Shown here: piece after piece, positions 46,266-57,253 of the stretch
Numbering within the stretch: the stretch's first letter is position 1
How the letters are laid out: every line of letters starts with the position of its first letter
NCBI GenBank assembly: GCA_034509755.1
Contig: CM067559.1
Location: forward strand, 43,315,032-43,379,031
Origin: Anisodus tanguticus
Lineage: Eukaryota; Streptophyta; Magnoliopsida; Solanales; Solanaceae
Direction: 5' to 3'
Length of the DNA: 64,000 nt
Program-made: the position numbers and the translations under genes
Notes under the pieces: model-generated
Databases searched by the model: none
Told to the model about the DNA's origin: nothing
What the model saw: the letters and a program-made list of their open reading frames with translations, nothing else

Positions 46266-46515
46266 TATTAGCGAATATTCTCAGAATATTCGTCGTATAT
46301 TCTCAGAATATTCGTCGTATATTCTCAGAATATTCGTCGTATATTTTATAATTATGATAGATGTATATTTAAGGTAATTTAGGATTCTAATTGTATTAGG
46401 AATCAACATTTGTAAGGTAAGTTAGGATTTGTACCATATTAGGAATCAACCTTGTACATCTATATATATTGTGAATAATGAAAGGAATCCCCAAGGGAAA
46501 TTATTCCATCTTTCA
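46266..46515 (+). repeat. 5' LTR of the full-length copia element
   Basis: It begins TATTAGCG and ends CTTTCA, just before TGGTATCAAGAGC. It is 250 bp against 204 bp for its partner at 51046 because a ~24-bp unit (AATATTCGTCGTATATTCTC plus AG) is present three times near its start. The same LTR family also occurs at 25908, 27216 and 32441. Confidence 0.9.
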
Positions 46516-46528
46516 TGGTATCAAGAGC
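46516..46528 (+). other. Primer binding site
   Basis: TGGTATCAAGAGC lies directly after the LTR. It is the initiator-methionine tRNA type primer site (TGGTATCAGAGC) of copia elements with one extra A. Confidence 0.8.
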
Positions 46529-46669
46529 CTAAAACCGAAATCCCTTCTCTTCCTCATTCTCGGTCGAAATCAGCATTTTTTTTTCGATTTCACAGAAAAA
46601 AAAATTCTGGTTTCTTCCACCCTTTCTCGGCCAAACCAGAAAATTCCCTTCCCTCGGTAGGCGGCAACC

Positions 46670-47265
46670 ATGTCTTCCCCCACAAATTCTGTTTCATCCA
46701 TTGGCACACTTGACAACCCCTCTCAACGTTCAGTATCTTCTTTTCATCCGGCATTCGCCGTTAACAACATCAAAAATTTTATCCCTATAATTCTTGACCA
46801 AGAAGACTGTCAATATTTCATGTAGATGGAACTATTCTACATTCATGCATGTGCATACAACGTGCTCGATCATATTGACGAATCTATTCCTCGTCCCACC
46901 GATGTTACAGACTCAATCTGGCGTCGTCTTGACGCCATCGTCAAACAATGGATCTACGACACCATCTCCAAAGACTTGTTGTGCACTATCATGAAAACAG
47001 GTGCTACGGCACGTGAACTTTGGGTCCGGCTAGAAGAAATCTTTCAGGACAATAAAAATACTCGGGCCGTATATTTGGAAGAGCAATTCAATAATACCCA
47101 CCTCGAGAATTTTAACAACATGTCCGAATATTGTAAGCAACTGAAACTCATAACCGATCAACTATCCAACGTCGGGACTTCTGTTTCAGAAACCAAGATG
47201 ATGCTTCAACTTGTTGCAGGTTTACCAAAAGGTGAATATGACACACTCGCAACAATGATTCAATA
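46670..47265 (+). pseudogene. Copia gag, with internal stop
   Basis: It starts MSSPTNSVSSIG, then NNIKNFIPIILD, matching the gag N terminus of this copia group. At 46823-46825 an expected tryptophan codon in YFMW is TAG. The frame then continues through LFYIHACAYNVLDHI, ARELWVRLEEIFQDN, YCKQLKLITDQL and LVAGLPKGEYDTL (retrotransposon gag / UBN2 family) to a stop at 47263. Confidence 0.85.
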
Positions 47266-47379
47266 AGCGACCCTCTCCCAAGTTTCAACAAGGCACGTTC
47301 ACAACTATTGTTAGAAGAAACTAGACGTGCTAAACAAGAGGAACACAATCAAAAGGCCTTAGCCGTTGACGGGATGACA

Positions 47380-47790
47380 ACACACGGCGGCCGGCAAAGC
47401 AACAAGCGAGTCCCGGCGAGTCCAGCGGCGGCGAGCGAGCCAGTTGGGCGGAGGTCGTGGCGGCGAGAGGTCGCAACAACAAAGGCAAGGGTCACGGAAA
47501 GGGCCAACATAACCGGCGGCGGCGAGGCCGGCGGGCGGAACCGGCGGCAGCGGGGGCACAACCCGGCGGCAGCGGTGGCCCAACCGGCAGGTGGGCCTCG
47601 CTGCGTGCCGTACCAGAATGCGGGGGCCCGGTTCCGGCGGCCGTGGTCGGCGGCCTCTTGGGCCCTGCCCCGGCCACCGAAGCGAGCGAAGCCAACCGAA
47701 GAAGCAACGGCATGCCCACCTGGCCGCAAGCGGGTCCAAGCCAGACAACACATCGGCCTGGCCCCGGCCGCTTTGGGCCGAGGCCTACAC
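47380..47790 (+). other. Very GC-rich gag C-terminal linker
   Basis: About 400 bp of mainly G and C (CGGCGG, GGCCGG and CCGGCGG runs), sharply different from its AT-rich surroundings. It is open in several frames on both strands. One plus frame gives ARGRNNKGKGHGKGQ, the basic G/R-rich region that follows gag in this family. It is not a host CpG island as far as can be judged, because it lies between gag and the protease motif. Confidence 0.75.
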
Positions 47791-48900
47791 CACCGTGAAC
47801 CTCCAACGCCCGACGACAATTGATACATGGACACGGAGCCATATCTCACCTCACCCGGTCGTCGGGTAACTTATCTCAACTACGTCGGTTAAAGTGTCCT
47901 CAATTTTTTACCGTCGGCAATGGTCATCGCATTCAATTGAAGGTTACGGTAACACACACACCAAACATCCACACCCACCTTTCTCCCTAAACCACGTCCT
48001 ATACACACGTAACATCATTAAAAACTTAATCTCTGTTAGAAAATTCACTAGCAATAATTCCGTGTCTGTCGAATTTGACCCTTTTGGTTTTTCTGTGAAG
48101 GAACTCAATACGGGGAAAATTCTTACACGCTGCAATAGTGTGGGAGACCTCTACCCATTCACTCAATCTTCCGTTGTCAGACCGCAAGAACCTCTATCCC
48201 TTGAGGCGATCTCTCCCTCAACTTGGCACAACAGACTCGGACACCCCGGAGACCCATTTATTACTTTTCTTAGGACTTCTAAGCGTATTCAATGTAATAA
48301 TGGGAAAATTGCCCAACACTGTTTTTCTAGTCCACTAGGCAAACATACTCGTCTTCCCTTTATGTCATCAAACAGTGTTACTTTTTCTCCCTTTGATATT
48401 GTTCATGCTGATTTGTGGACATCTCCGATTGCTAACTCTTTGGCTCATAAATTCTATCTAGTATTCTTGGATGATTTTTCACATTTTGTCTGGATTTACC
48501 CACTGAAATTCAAATATGAAGTTTTTGCAAAATTCCTCGAGTTTCAAAAATTCATTAAGACGCAATTTGAAAACCCTATTAAATCATTACAATGTGATAA
48601 TGGACGTGAATTTAATAACTCGGCATTTCACAATTTCTGTTCTAAACAAGGCAAGATTTTCCGTTTTTCTTGTCCCTATACTTCTTCCCAAAATGGAAAG
48701 ACTGAAAGAATTATACATACCATCAATAACATGGTCCGCACACTTCTGTTTCATGCCTGCCTACCACCGCCTTTTTGGGTATATGCTGTCAAAATGGTAG
48801 AATCCCTTCTAAATATTTTACCAACTAGCACACTCCAAAACAAAACCCCTACATAAATCTTATACCGTAGGCAGCCATCATATGATCACCTACGCATTTT
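47790..48900 (+). pseudogene. Copia protease end and integrase
   Basis: The protease motif (normally WYMDTGATSHLT) appears at 47820 as stop-YMDT with a frame change. From 47894 an open frame of about 320 codons follows. It has the pre-integrase finger WHNRLGHP, but where CHSCPLGKH is expected it has CFSSPLGKH, so one cysteine is lost. It then shows HADLW (first D), SLQCDNGREFNN (second D) and SSQNGKTERIIHT (E). It stops at 48856, just before the usual TPTEIL continuation. Confidence 0.87.
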
Positions 48901-51000
48901 TGGATGCTTATGCTACCCCAACATAGCCTCCATTGCACCCCACAAACTTGCCCCTCGCACTCTTCCATGTGTCTTCCTTGGTCTATCTCCTAATCATCGG
49001 GGCTACTTGTGCTATGACATTGCTACTCGCAAAATCATCGTCTCCCGTCACGTCACCTTTGACGAGACAACCTTTCCTTTTTCAAATCTCCGAAATTTCA
49101 GACCACCGATTACATCTTTCTCGATGAACCAAGTCTGTCCCCGGTCATCCAAAATCTATACCAACGAGCGGCCCACGGTTCCGACGGTCTCGCCATCGTC
49201 CGCACCACCCCACCAGCTCCCTGCTAACCCCTACAGCCCCCAGTCGAGTCACCTGCACCACCAGTGACACTACTACCATGCACTCCAGCAACCAGTCCCG
49301 CAGATCTGCAGGTTTCCAGGCCAACCAGCATCACGAGAAAATAGCCCATCGAGCTGCCCGCGGTCCGTAAGAACCGGTGGACCGGCAACCTCGCGGCCCC
49401 GACCCACCACCACCGCCCTCACATCGCATGGAGACTCGTGCACAACACGGAATTTTCAAACCCAAGGTTCAATTCAATCTCTCCACACAAACCTTATCAC
49501 TCATTCCAAAAAATCCAAAACTAGCAAAACTGGACCCAAATTAGAATGCGGCCATGTGCGAGGAATTTAACGCTTTAACCAAGCGAACACTTGGGATTTA
49601 GTACCTAGACCAAATTTGGTGTGAATGTTATCCGGTGTATTTGGCTATTTCGTCACAAGTTCAGAGACAGTGGTGACTTAAAGAGGTATAATTCAAGACT
49701 AGTTGCCAATGGCACTAAACAGCAGGAGGGTATTGATTGTGGTGAGACATTCAGTCTGGTTGTTAAATCGGCCACTATTCGGACTGTTCTCAGTATTGCT
49801 ATGGGCATGCATTAGCCGATTCATCGACTTGATGTCAAGAATGCGTTTCTTCATGGGGATTTGAAAGAGAGGCTGTGTACATGCGTCGACCTCACGACTT
49901 TGTTCATCCGGTGACTCTGCGGTTGTGTGTCGTCTAGGAAGTCATTGTATGGATTGAAACAGGTACCCCGCGCTTGGTATGATCGATTCGCTAGGTATCT
50001 TCTGCAGATTGGTTTTGTATGTAGCAGGTGTGATACATCTCTCTTCACTTTTCACCGAGGTAGCAACACTGCATAATTGCTATTATATGTCGATGACATT
50101 GTTCTTACTGCCTCATCTGACGGGTTGAAGAATGAAATCATTGCTCTACTCAAAATTGAATTTGCTATGACCGACTTGGGCAAGCTAAGTTATTTTTTGG
50201 GTATATCGGTGACAAGATCTGTGCCACTATGTTCTGTGTCGGCGTAAGTATGCGAAGAGATAGTGTACGGGGCCAAGATGACAAATTGTAAAATTATGCC
50301 AACTCCGGTGGACTCAAAATCCAAGCTTAGTGCCAATGACGGTGCGCCAGTTTTTGATCCCACTCTATATCGGAGTCTAGCGGGTGCTCTTCGATATCTT
50401 ACATTTACTAGGCACGATATTGCATATGCCGTTCGGCGGGTGTGTCTGTTCATGCACGACCCCGAGAGTCCCATTTTGCCGCCCTCAAACGTATTATCAG
50501 ATATGTTAAGGGCACACTAGACTTTGGTTTATATCTATACCCCTCTGCCCCAACCAAGTTGCTAGCCTACACGGATGCAGATTGGGCAGGATGCCCCGAC
50601 ACACGTCGCTCCACCTCGGGAGTCTTGTGTATTTCTTGGGGATAATCTTATCTCATGGTCCGCCAAACGGCGAGCCACGCTATCCCGTTCGAGTCTTTGA
50701 AGCGAATATCGCGGAGTTGCTAATGTCGTCGCTGAGATCTGTTGGCTCCGAAATCTTCTTTTGGAGCTCCAGTGTGCACTACGAAAGGCGTCTATAGTCT
50801 ATTGTGACAACATATCTGCCATCTATATGTCTCATAATCCGGTCGAACATCAGCGGACTAAGCATATTGAGATGGATATTAACTTTGTGTGAGAGAAGGT
50901 TGCCCGTGGTCAGGTTAAAATATTACACGTGCCTTCCTCCTATCAGTATGCAGACATTTTCACAAAGGGACTACCGCGACAGCTCTTCACCGACTTCCGA
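48901..51000 (+). pseudogene. Copia linker, RT and RNase H, broken
   Basis: GCLCYPN and LGLSPNHRGYLCYD-like pieces lead to SRHVTFDETTFPF (49.05 kb). A proline-rich linker follows, then RT pieces DLKRYNSRLVANGT, QEGIDCGETFSLV, RLDVKNAFLHGDL, KSLYGLKQVPRAWYDRF and LLLYVDDIVLTAS (50.1 kb). RNase H pieces are AYTDADWAGCPDTRRSTSG, YCDNISAIYMSHNP and KGLPRQLF. Many frameshifts. Closely similar to 26055-27181. Confidence 0.87.
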
Positions 51001-51045
51001 TCCAGCCTTAGCATTCGGCCTCCTCTCGCTCCGTCCGAAGGGGAG

Positions 51046-51249
51046 TATTAGCGAATATTTTCAGAATATTCTTCGTATATTTTGTAATTATGATAGATGT
51101 ATATTAAGGTAACTTATGATTCTAATTGTATTAGAAATCAACCTTTGTAAGGTAAGTTAGGATTCGTACCATATTAGGAATCAACCTTGTACAACTATAT
51201 ATATTGTGAATAATGAAAGGAATCCCAAGGGAAATTATTCCATCTTTCA
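51046..51249 (+). repeat. 3' LTR of the full-length copia element
   Basis: Preceded by the polypurine tract GAAGGGGAG (about 51037-51045). It begins TATTAGCGAATATTTTCAG and ends CCATCTTTCA. It lacks the extra 24-bp units of the 5' copy. Confidence 0.9.
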
Positions 51250-51254
51250 TGGGT

Positions 51255-52270
51255 GTTGATTTTTTTTTCATAGTTGAGGTTCTTAGTAATTTTCAGCTAA
51301 ATTGTTTGTTTGATGACTATTGGGTTTGATTTTCTTACACAAATGGATGACTTTTTGGTAAAATTTGCTACCCTTTTGTTTAAAGTTGGGAACTTTAGAA
51401 AATTTCTGCATTTTTTTTTTCAGTTTCTTGATTTTGGGTGTTGATTTTTTTGCATGAATGAATTTAATGTTGAGACTTTTAGTGCTTTTAAGCTAAATCG
51501 TTTGTTTGATTGGAGTTGGGTTTTGATTTTCTTAGACAAATAGAGACCCGTTTGCTTAAAGTTGGGAACTTTAGCAAATTTCAGCATATTTTTTTTCAGT
51601 TTCTTGAATTTGGGTGTTGGTTTTTGTTCATGTATGAGATTTTTAGTAATTTTAAGTTAAATTGTGTATTTGATTTTCTTAGACAAATGGATAATTTTTT
51701 AGTAAAATCTTATACCCTTTTGTTTAAAGTTGAGAATTTAGTAATTTCAGCTTAATTGTTTGTTTCTTTGGAATTGGGTTTTGAGTTTCTTAGACAAATA
51801 GATGACTTTTTGGTAAAATTCTTATACCCTTTTGCTTAAAGTTGGGAACTTTAGCAAATTTCAGCATTTTTTTTAGTTTCTTGATTTTTTGGTGTTGTTT
51901 GTTTTTCATGAATGAATTTAATGTTGAGACTTTTAATACTTTTTTCAGCTCAATTGTTTATTTGATTAGAATTGGGTTTTGATTTCTTAGACAAATAGAT
52001 GATTATTTGGTATAATCTTCTACCCTTTTGTTTAAAGTTGGGAACTTTAGCAAATTTTCAGCATTGTTTCAGTTTCTTGATTTTGGGTGTTGTTTGTTTT
52101 GTCCGGCCCTTCCTCGGACCCGCGCATAGCGGAAGCTTAGTGCACCGGGCTCTGCCTTTTGTTTTTCATGGATGAATTTAAAGTTGAGACTTTCAGTAAT
52201 TTTTCAGCTAAGTAGTTTATTTGATTGGAATTGGGTTTTGAGTTTCTTAGACAAATACATGACCTCTTTG
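51255..52270 (+). repeat. Tandem array in URH intron 1, about 180-bp units
   Basis: Five or so units carry, in order, TGGGTGTTGATTTTT, CATGAATGAATTTAATG, TTGAGACTTTTAGT, AATTGTTTGTTTGATT, GGAATTGGGTTTTGA, TTTCTTAGACAAATAGATG, GGTAAAATTCTTATACCC and TTTAAAGTTGGGAACTTTAG. The same phrase stands at the very start of the intron (46190-46265), so the copia element split the first unit. Unit lengths vary (about 176-280 bp). Confidence 0.88.
52101..52160 (+). mobile_element. Au-type SINE 3' fragment
   Basis: TCCGGCCCTTCCTCGGACCC, CGCGCATAGCGGAAGCTTAG and TGCACCGGGCTCTGCC are the last ~60 bp of the Au family, inserted in the last unit of the tandem array; TGTTTGTTTT-like sequence flanks both sides. 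Confidence 0.8.
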
Positions 52271-52619
52271 GGAAATTTGTATGTTTTTGGGAGTTCTTAT
52301 GGAAATGCCGTGTCTTCTTTCTGGGTTTCAGCTTTTGTGTATCTTAGGAGACTTGAAAATTCTTGTTTTTTTTTTTTTTGTTGTTAAAAGTGCTAAAAGA
52401 AGGGCATATTCTGATATAGAAAAACTGAAAAAGGGTCCAACTTACTTTGTTGTTTCCATCTTTTCATTATTATATGGAAGATGTTCTCTTTCTTTCAGTA
52501 ATTTGTGAATTTTGAGATTCTTTTAGTTTGTTCTAGTGAAGAGAATCTGGGGATAAAGCTGCTTTTTGTCATCCTAAATGTAGCTATACTTTTAATTTAT
52601 GAAAGTAGGCAATGAACTT

Positions 52620-52907
52620 TATGTATGAGCTATTCTTTGTGAAGGGGAAAGTCCCGAAGGCGAAATCCCCCACATGTACCAGAGGCCCCTTGGCCAGGTG
52701 AGATGTAAATCGAGAGATATACGCGAGTGGCAGCCCTGCAAGAGAGAGGACCAACGGGACATGAACTCATCAACAACCCTTGCAATATTTCAACAAAGAT
52801 TGTCATCACACGGATTCGAACCCGCGACGTCGGAGTGGTTGTACCCCAATTACCTTGCCACTTACCAACTCGTCTGTGCCCCTGGGGGCATATGTATGAG
52901 CTCTTCT
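52620..52907 (-). mobile_element. tRNA-derived SINE, second copy, with target duplication
   Basis: The body is 52637-52890 on the minus strand, the same family as 3597-3848: B box GGGTTCGAATCC, the CCTCTCTCTTGCAGGGCTGC region and GGGGATTTCGCCTTCGGGAC near the tail. A 17-bp direct repeat TATGTATGAGCT(A/C)TTCT lies at 52620-52636 and 52891-52907 with one mismatch. It lies in URH intron 1. Confidence 0.88.
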
Positions 52908-53006
52908 GATCCTTCTTTTATTCAAGGAATGTGTTTACTAACACATAGACACCTATGAAACTATACAAGCTGTGTTTTATAGTTTCTTTAATTCTTTGGT
53001 AACAAG

Positions 53007-54357
53007 TGTTGGTACTCTATTGTACTTTATAAAGCATTACAGGAAGTAAATAACTCTTACAAGTATTGAAAGGATAAACAAATATTCAATATTCAGAAAT
53101 TGAATCTTGTTGAAGAAATAGGCCAATCTTCAAAACTGCCGCAAGCTTTTTGTGTCTTGAATCTTGATAACCTGAAATCAAGAAACAACTAAATCTGAAT
53201 GGTTACAACGTTGTGTGTTGAGTCGAGTGATTGTCCTTTGTCCTTAAGACAAAATTGCCCCGTATATATGCTTTTACGTTAGCGGGCAATAGTCTCCCAA
53301 GATAAAACAACACTTTAATCTCAACGCTACAGAGCCAATAGGTTGAGCCTGACGAAGAAAACAAATATGAATCGACTTGCTGAAGAAATGGAAAAGGAAG
53401 GAAGAGTTTCTATCTTCTCTTCTGTTTTGTCTCTATGTATATAGTGTGTCTCTGTTGTGTATATCTTGTGTATATGTGAGGGTTTGCTCACTGTTTTTCG
53501 TCACTGTTTGCACTGATTTTTGCCATTGTTTTGTGCTGATTTTCGCCACTGTTTTGTGCCATTTTCTATACTATTTTGTGCTATTTTCTATATTGTTTTG
53601 TGCTATTTTCTATATCGTTTTTGAGCCAAAGGAGGCATCAATATATAGCATGGAGGAGGGACTTCTTAACTGCCACAAACATGGCTGTAAATAGTCATTA
53701 GGAGGGCTGAAAATGGCAGGTTTAATGCCATTAGAGAGGCTGATTTATGGTCTTGAAGGAGATTGATGATGGTCATTGAAGAAGGGCGGTTTATGGAGTA
53801 GTTAACAATCAAGTAATGACTGATTAATGCTCCAAAAACAGTCGAAACGGTAGGCAGAAAGTTTCTGCCTTCCGTCACTCCCAAAATCAACTTTCCAGAC
53901 ACTTTAGGGACCAAACTGTAAATATTAAGCAATTTGGGGTCCAAAAAGATAATAATAGCCCAAGACCCGAGACCGGACGGGCGGCGACGCGCGTGTGGGC
54001 TTAGCCTTGAACCCAAACACATCTAGGTCCTCCCTCTTTTAAACACATGGGATACCCTTATGGGGTCCGAAACCCTTTACCACATTAGAGACTTATATAG
54101 AGATCAATTCTTCCTATTCCCACCGATGTGGTAGATTTGTCCCACACCATATTTCCATGCCTCAAACACCTTACTTCGTGGACCAATTTCTCTTTCATTT
54201 CTCAACGAAATTTGATGATTCTTGGCCCTACGGTCATCTACTCACTTAGTAGATTATGCATGTGTGAAGAGACAAAGCCTCCAACATGCGGAACACTAGT
54301 GTTTAATTCATCAAAGATGGGTGGACGCATCTCCCCACCAAAGGCAAATTTCCAACA
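53007..54357 (-). mobile_element. Solo LTR of the second copia family
   Basis: It begins TGTTGGTACTCTATTGTAC and ends AATTTCCAACA. ACAAG (53002-53006) and ACAAC (54358-54362) flank it, a probable target duplication with one change. It is the same LTR type as those at 56115-57253 and 61212-62127, and complete, so its coordinates define the family LTR (about 1.35 kb). Open frames inside it are not genes. It is in URH intron 1. Orientation is taken from the coding direction of the related element. Confidence 0.85.
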
Positions 54358-55394
54358 ACAACTATAGTAGAATTTTGGTTTTGCAAACTTTATTTACGTA
54401 GTACATCACTCTTAGCTTCTAACTCGGACATGCTATTATTGATTGGACAATATGTAACATCACTCTATATTGGAAACTTCGAACTTCAAATAATATCGAT
54501 GAAGGAAAAGCAGCAAAGATTGGTGGCTTTTATATAACAAAAAGACATATGTTGTGAGCCCTATACTAGAGAGTAAGAAAAAAACATCAAATAAATGTAA
54601 TGTTTGAAACAACATCAAAATCAAACTCAAAGAGAGTCATTCTTTGATCAGAGAAACTTGTCTTCAAGAAGAGAGAATTCACTTGAATGTTTGATTTCCT
54701 TCTTTTCTCTTCCTTTTCCCAAAAGAGAAGGGTCGATGTTTTTTCCCAGTGTGTCAGTCTTCTTTCAAGTTGACCCAAAATCTGCAACGTTGGCCAATGA
54801 AAACAAGTTCAAGAAGTTTGTGGGAAGCTTAGCATTTATCTTTGCTTGGAACAGATTGCCCTTTCTGTTCTGGAATCTCTTTTCCGGAAAAAAGATTTTC
54901 TTAGTGATAGAGGAAACTTTCCAATAGAAATTGTGTTTCATTCAAGTAAAAAACTAATGCGCCCTTAGAAATATGCTTCTTTTTTACTCATCAACCAAGA
55001 AAAAGATAAAATATAATACTTACTGATGCCTGAAATTTTTTCAGGAACTTTAATTTCTATCCTCTCAAATATGAGGATAAATTGTGCCGGTGAAAGAAAA
55101 AGAAAAACCTTTATCTCTCTCATAACAAGTATTTAACAGGCTGAATTGTGTTTATGTGTGTTTCCCAATGAGCTTCATGTTTCATGTGATCCCCATTAGT
55201 CACGTTGGAGCTAATTTTTCTTTTTCTTGATAAGCAGATGACAGTATGACAATACTAATGGCATTTCAAAACCAGAAGTTGAGATCATAGGCTTGACAAC
55301 TATCTTTGGCAACGTTACTACAAAAGATGCTACACGAAATGCATTACTTTTGGTATGTTTTTTTCTTGTATTTTATTTATCTAGTACATTGTGA

Positions 55395-55514
55395 CTATGT
55401 TGCTCGGGCTCTTAAAAGATGTCGTGGGGCACGTGTCAGATCCTTCAAAAGTAGTGTATTTTGGAGGATCTGATATGTACCCAGTGACATTTTTGAAGAG
55501 TCCGAGCGACATAG
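55395..55514. mobile_element. Short TIR MITE in URH intron 2
   Basis: 120 bp with ends CTATGTTGCTCGGGCTCTT and, reverse-complemented, CTATGTCGCTCGGACTCTTC. The interior is GTGTCAGATCCTTCAAAA and its partial mirror TTTTGGAGGATCTGATATG. Same family as 17918-18325. Confidence 0.82.
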
Positions 55515-56114
55515 CCTTGTGACAAGTATAAATTTCTTTTGTTTCATTGTGTTAAAAATTTCAATCTACTAGATGTTTTGTGGATCAAGTTCTTGATTTA
55601 TTACTTCTTTAACTTAATTTGCATAAATGATAGTTAGCTGCAGGATATCCAGATGTTCCCGTGGCGGAGGGTAGCCCTGAACCTCAAGGTAAGACAGATA
55701 TTTCTTCTGATAGTAACAATTTGTTCTCTTTGCAATCTTACATACTATTCCAAAGAACAAGAAGTAAGAGACAAGTCGCAGGGGCGGAGCTAGAGCTCTT
55801 CGCCTGCTGGCTCCAAACCCTGTATTCTGTTTTAAAATCCACATATGTATAAATAATGTATCAAGAACCAAGTAAGCTGCATTTTGTAGAATCAGAACCC
55901 ACAGTCTGTATAATCAGTCTGCTCGGCCATTTACTCAAAATTCTTTTTAGTTTATGCTTAGTTTCCTTTCTCTTGTTGTAATTTCTCAATGTACTATCAC
56001 CTAACTTTCATATTATTTTTTGCTATAGAGAGGGGAACCACGTGTTGCAGACTTTGTTCATGGTTCCGACGGATTAGGCAACTTATTCTTACCTTCTCCA
56101 AACTCTGAGAAAAT

Positions 56115-57253
56115 AACACTTTAATCTCAACACTACAAAGCCAATAGGTTGAGTACGGCGAAGAAAACAAATATGACTCGACTTCTTTGAAGATATGGAA
56201 TAGGAAGGAAGAGTTTCTCAATACTCTTCTCTTTTGTCTCTGTGTATATAGTGTGTCTCTGTAGTGTATATCTTGTGTATATGTGTGGGTTTGCTCTTTG
56301 ATTTTCGTCACAATTTGCTCACTTGTTTTGAGCTATTTTCGTGATTGTTTTTCGATCGAGTTTTGCCTTTGTATTTTCGTCTATGTTTACTGTTTCTTGC
56401 TACCTTTTTTCAGCCAAGTGAAGCTCAATATATAGCAAGAGGAGGGGCTGTCCAACAGCCACAAACAAGGTGTAATGACCCTTAAAGGAGGCCATTAAAA
56501 CGCCAAGTAATGGCTATTAAGGCCTACGAAAGAGCGCTCACCTTTGCCCAAGTAATGGGCTGTTAATGGAGGAATTAATCAGCCAAATAATGGCTGGTTA
56601 ATGCTCCAAAACGCAGTCCAATATTTACGAGAAAAAGTCTCCGAAATTCGGGGACCAAGCTGTAAATATTGAAACTTCGAGGACCAAGCTGTACATATGA
56701 AAGAATTCGGTCCAAAGCTGTACATGTGAAACTTCGGGGATCAAAGCGTACATACGGCGAGTTCTGCGGTCCAAAAAGATAATATTAGACAGGCCCACAG
56801 CCCACGACCCGTGAACCCGTGAACCCGAGAACCCGAGAACCCGGAACTCGGAACCGGAATCGGACGGGACGGGCGGGCGGCAGCGGCGCGCGTGTGGGCT
56901 TAGCCTTGAACCCAAGCACATCTAGGTCTTCCCTCCTTTAAACACATGGGATACCCCTTGGGGTCCCAAACCCTTTACCAATTAGAGACTTATATAGAGA
57001 GCAATTTTCCTATTCCCACCGATGTGGTAGATTTGTCCCACACCACATTTCCATGTCTCAAACACCTTACTTCGTGGACCAATATCTCTTTCATTTCTCA
57101 ACGAAATTAGACGATTCTTGGCCCTACGGTCATCTACTCACTTCGTAGATCATGCATGTACGAAGAGACAAGGTCTCCAACATGCGGAACACAAGTGTTT
57201 AATTCATCAAAGATGGGTGGACGCATCTCCCCGCCAAAGGCTAATTTTCAACA
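56115..57253 (-). repeat. 3' LTR of the exon-4 copia element, truncated
   Basis: It aligns with the solo LTR from AACACTTTAATCTCAAC onward. It carries four to five short repeats around GGGGACCAAGCTGTAAAT (56640-56770) and a (GAACCCGT/GAACCCGA)n patch at 56810-56845. The outer end of the LTR is missing right at the exon junction. Confidence 0.85.

Larger units (their letters stand above)
46261..51254 (+). mobile_element. Full-length Ty1/copia element with 5-bp target duplication
   Basis: 5' LTR 46266-46515, primer site 46516, gag, protease, integrase, RT-RNase H, polypurine tract, 3' LTR 51046-51249. Target duplication TGGGT at 46261-46265 and 51250-51254. The order gag-PR-INT-RT-RH defines copia. 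All structural parts are present but the frame is broken in many places, so it is non-autonomous now. It is inserted in URH intron 1, sense to the gene, within a unit of the local tandem array. Confidence 0.94.

Noticed and set aside
47349..47849. Several long open frames on both strands, about 110-170 codons
   Set aside because: All lie in the GC-rich retrotransposon linker, where stop codons are rare by composition; only the gag-linker frame has a plausible meaning.
53377..54367. Open frames of 80-118 codons on both strands
   Set aside because: They lie in the solo LTR and recur in fragments in the other LTRs of the family; no known domain.
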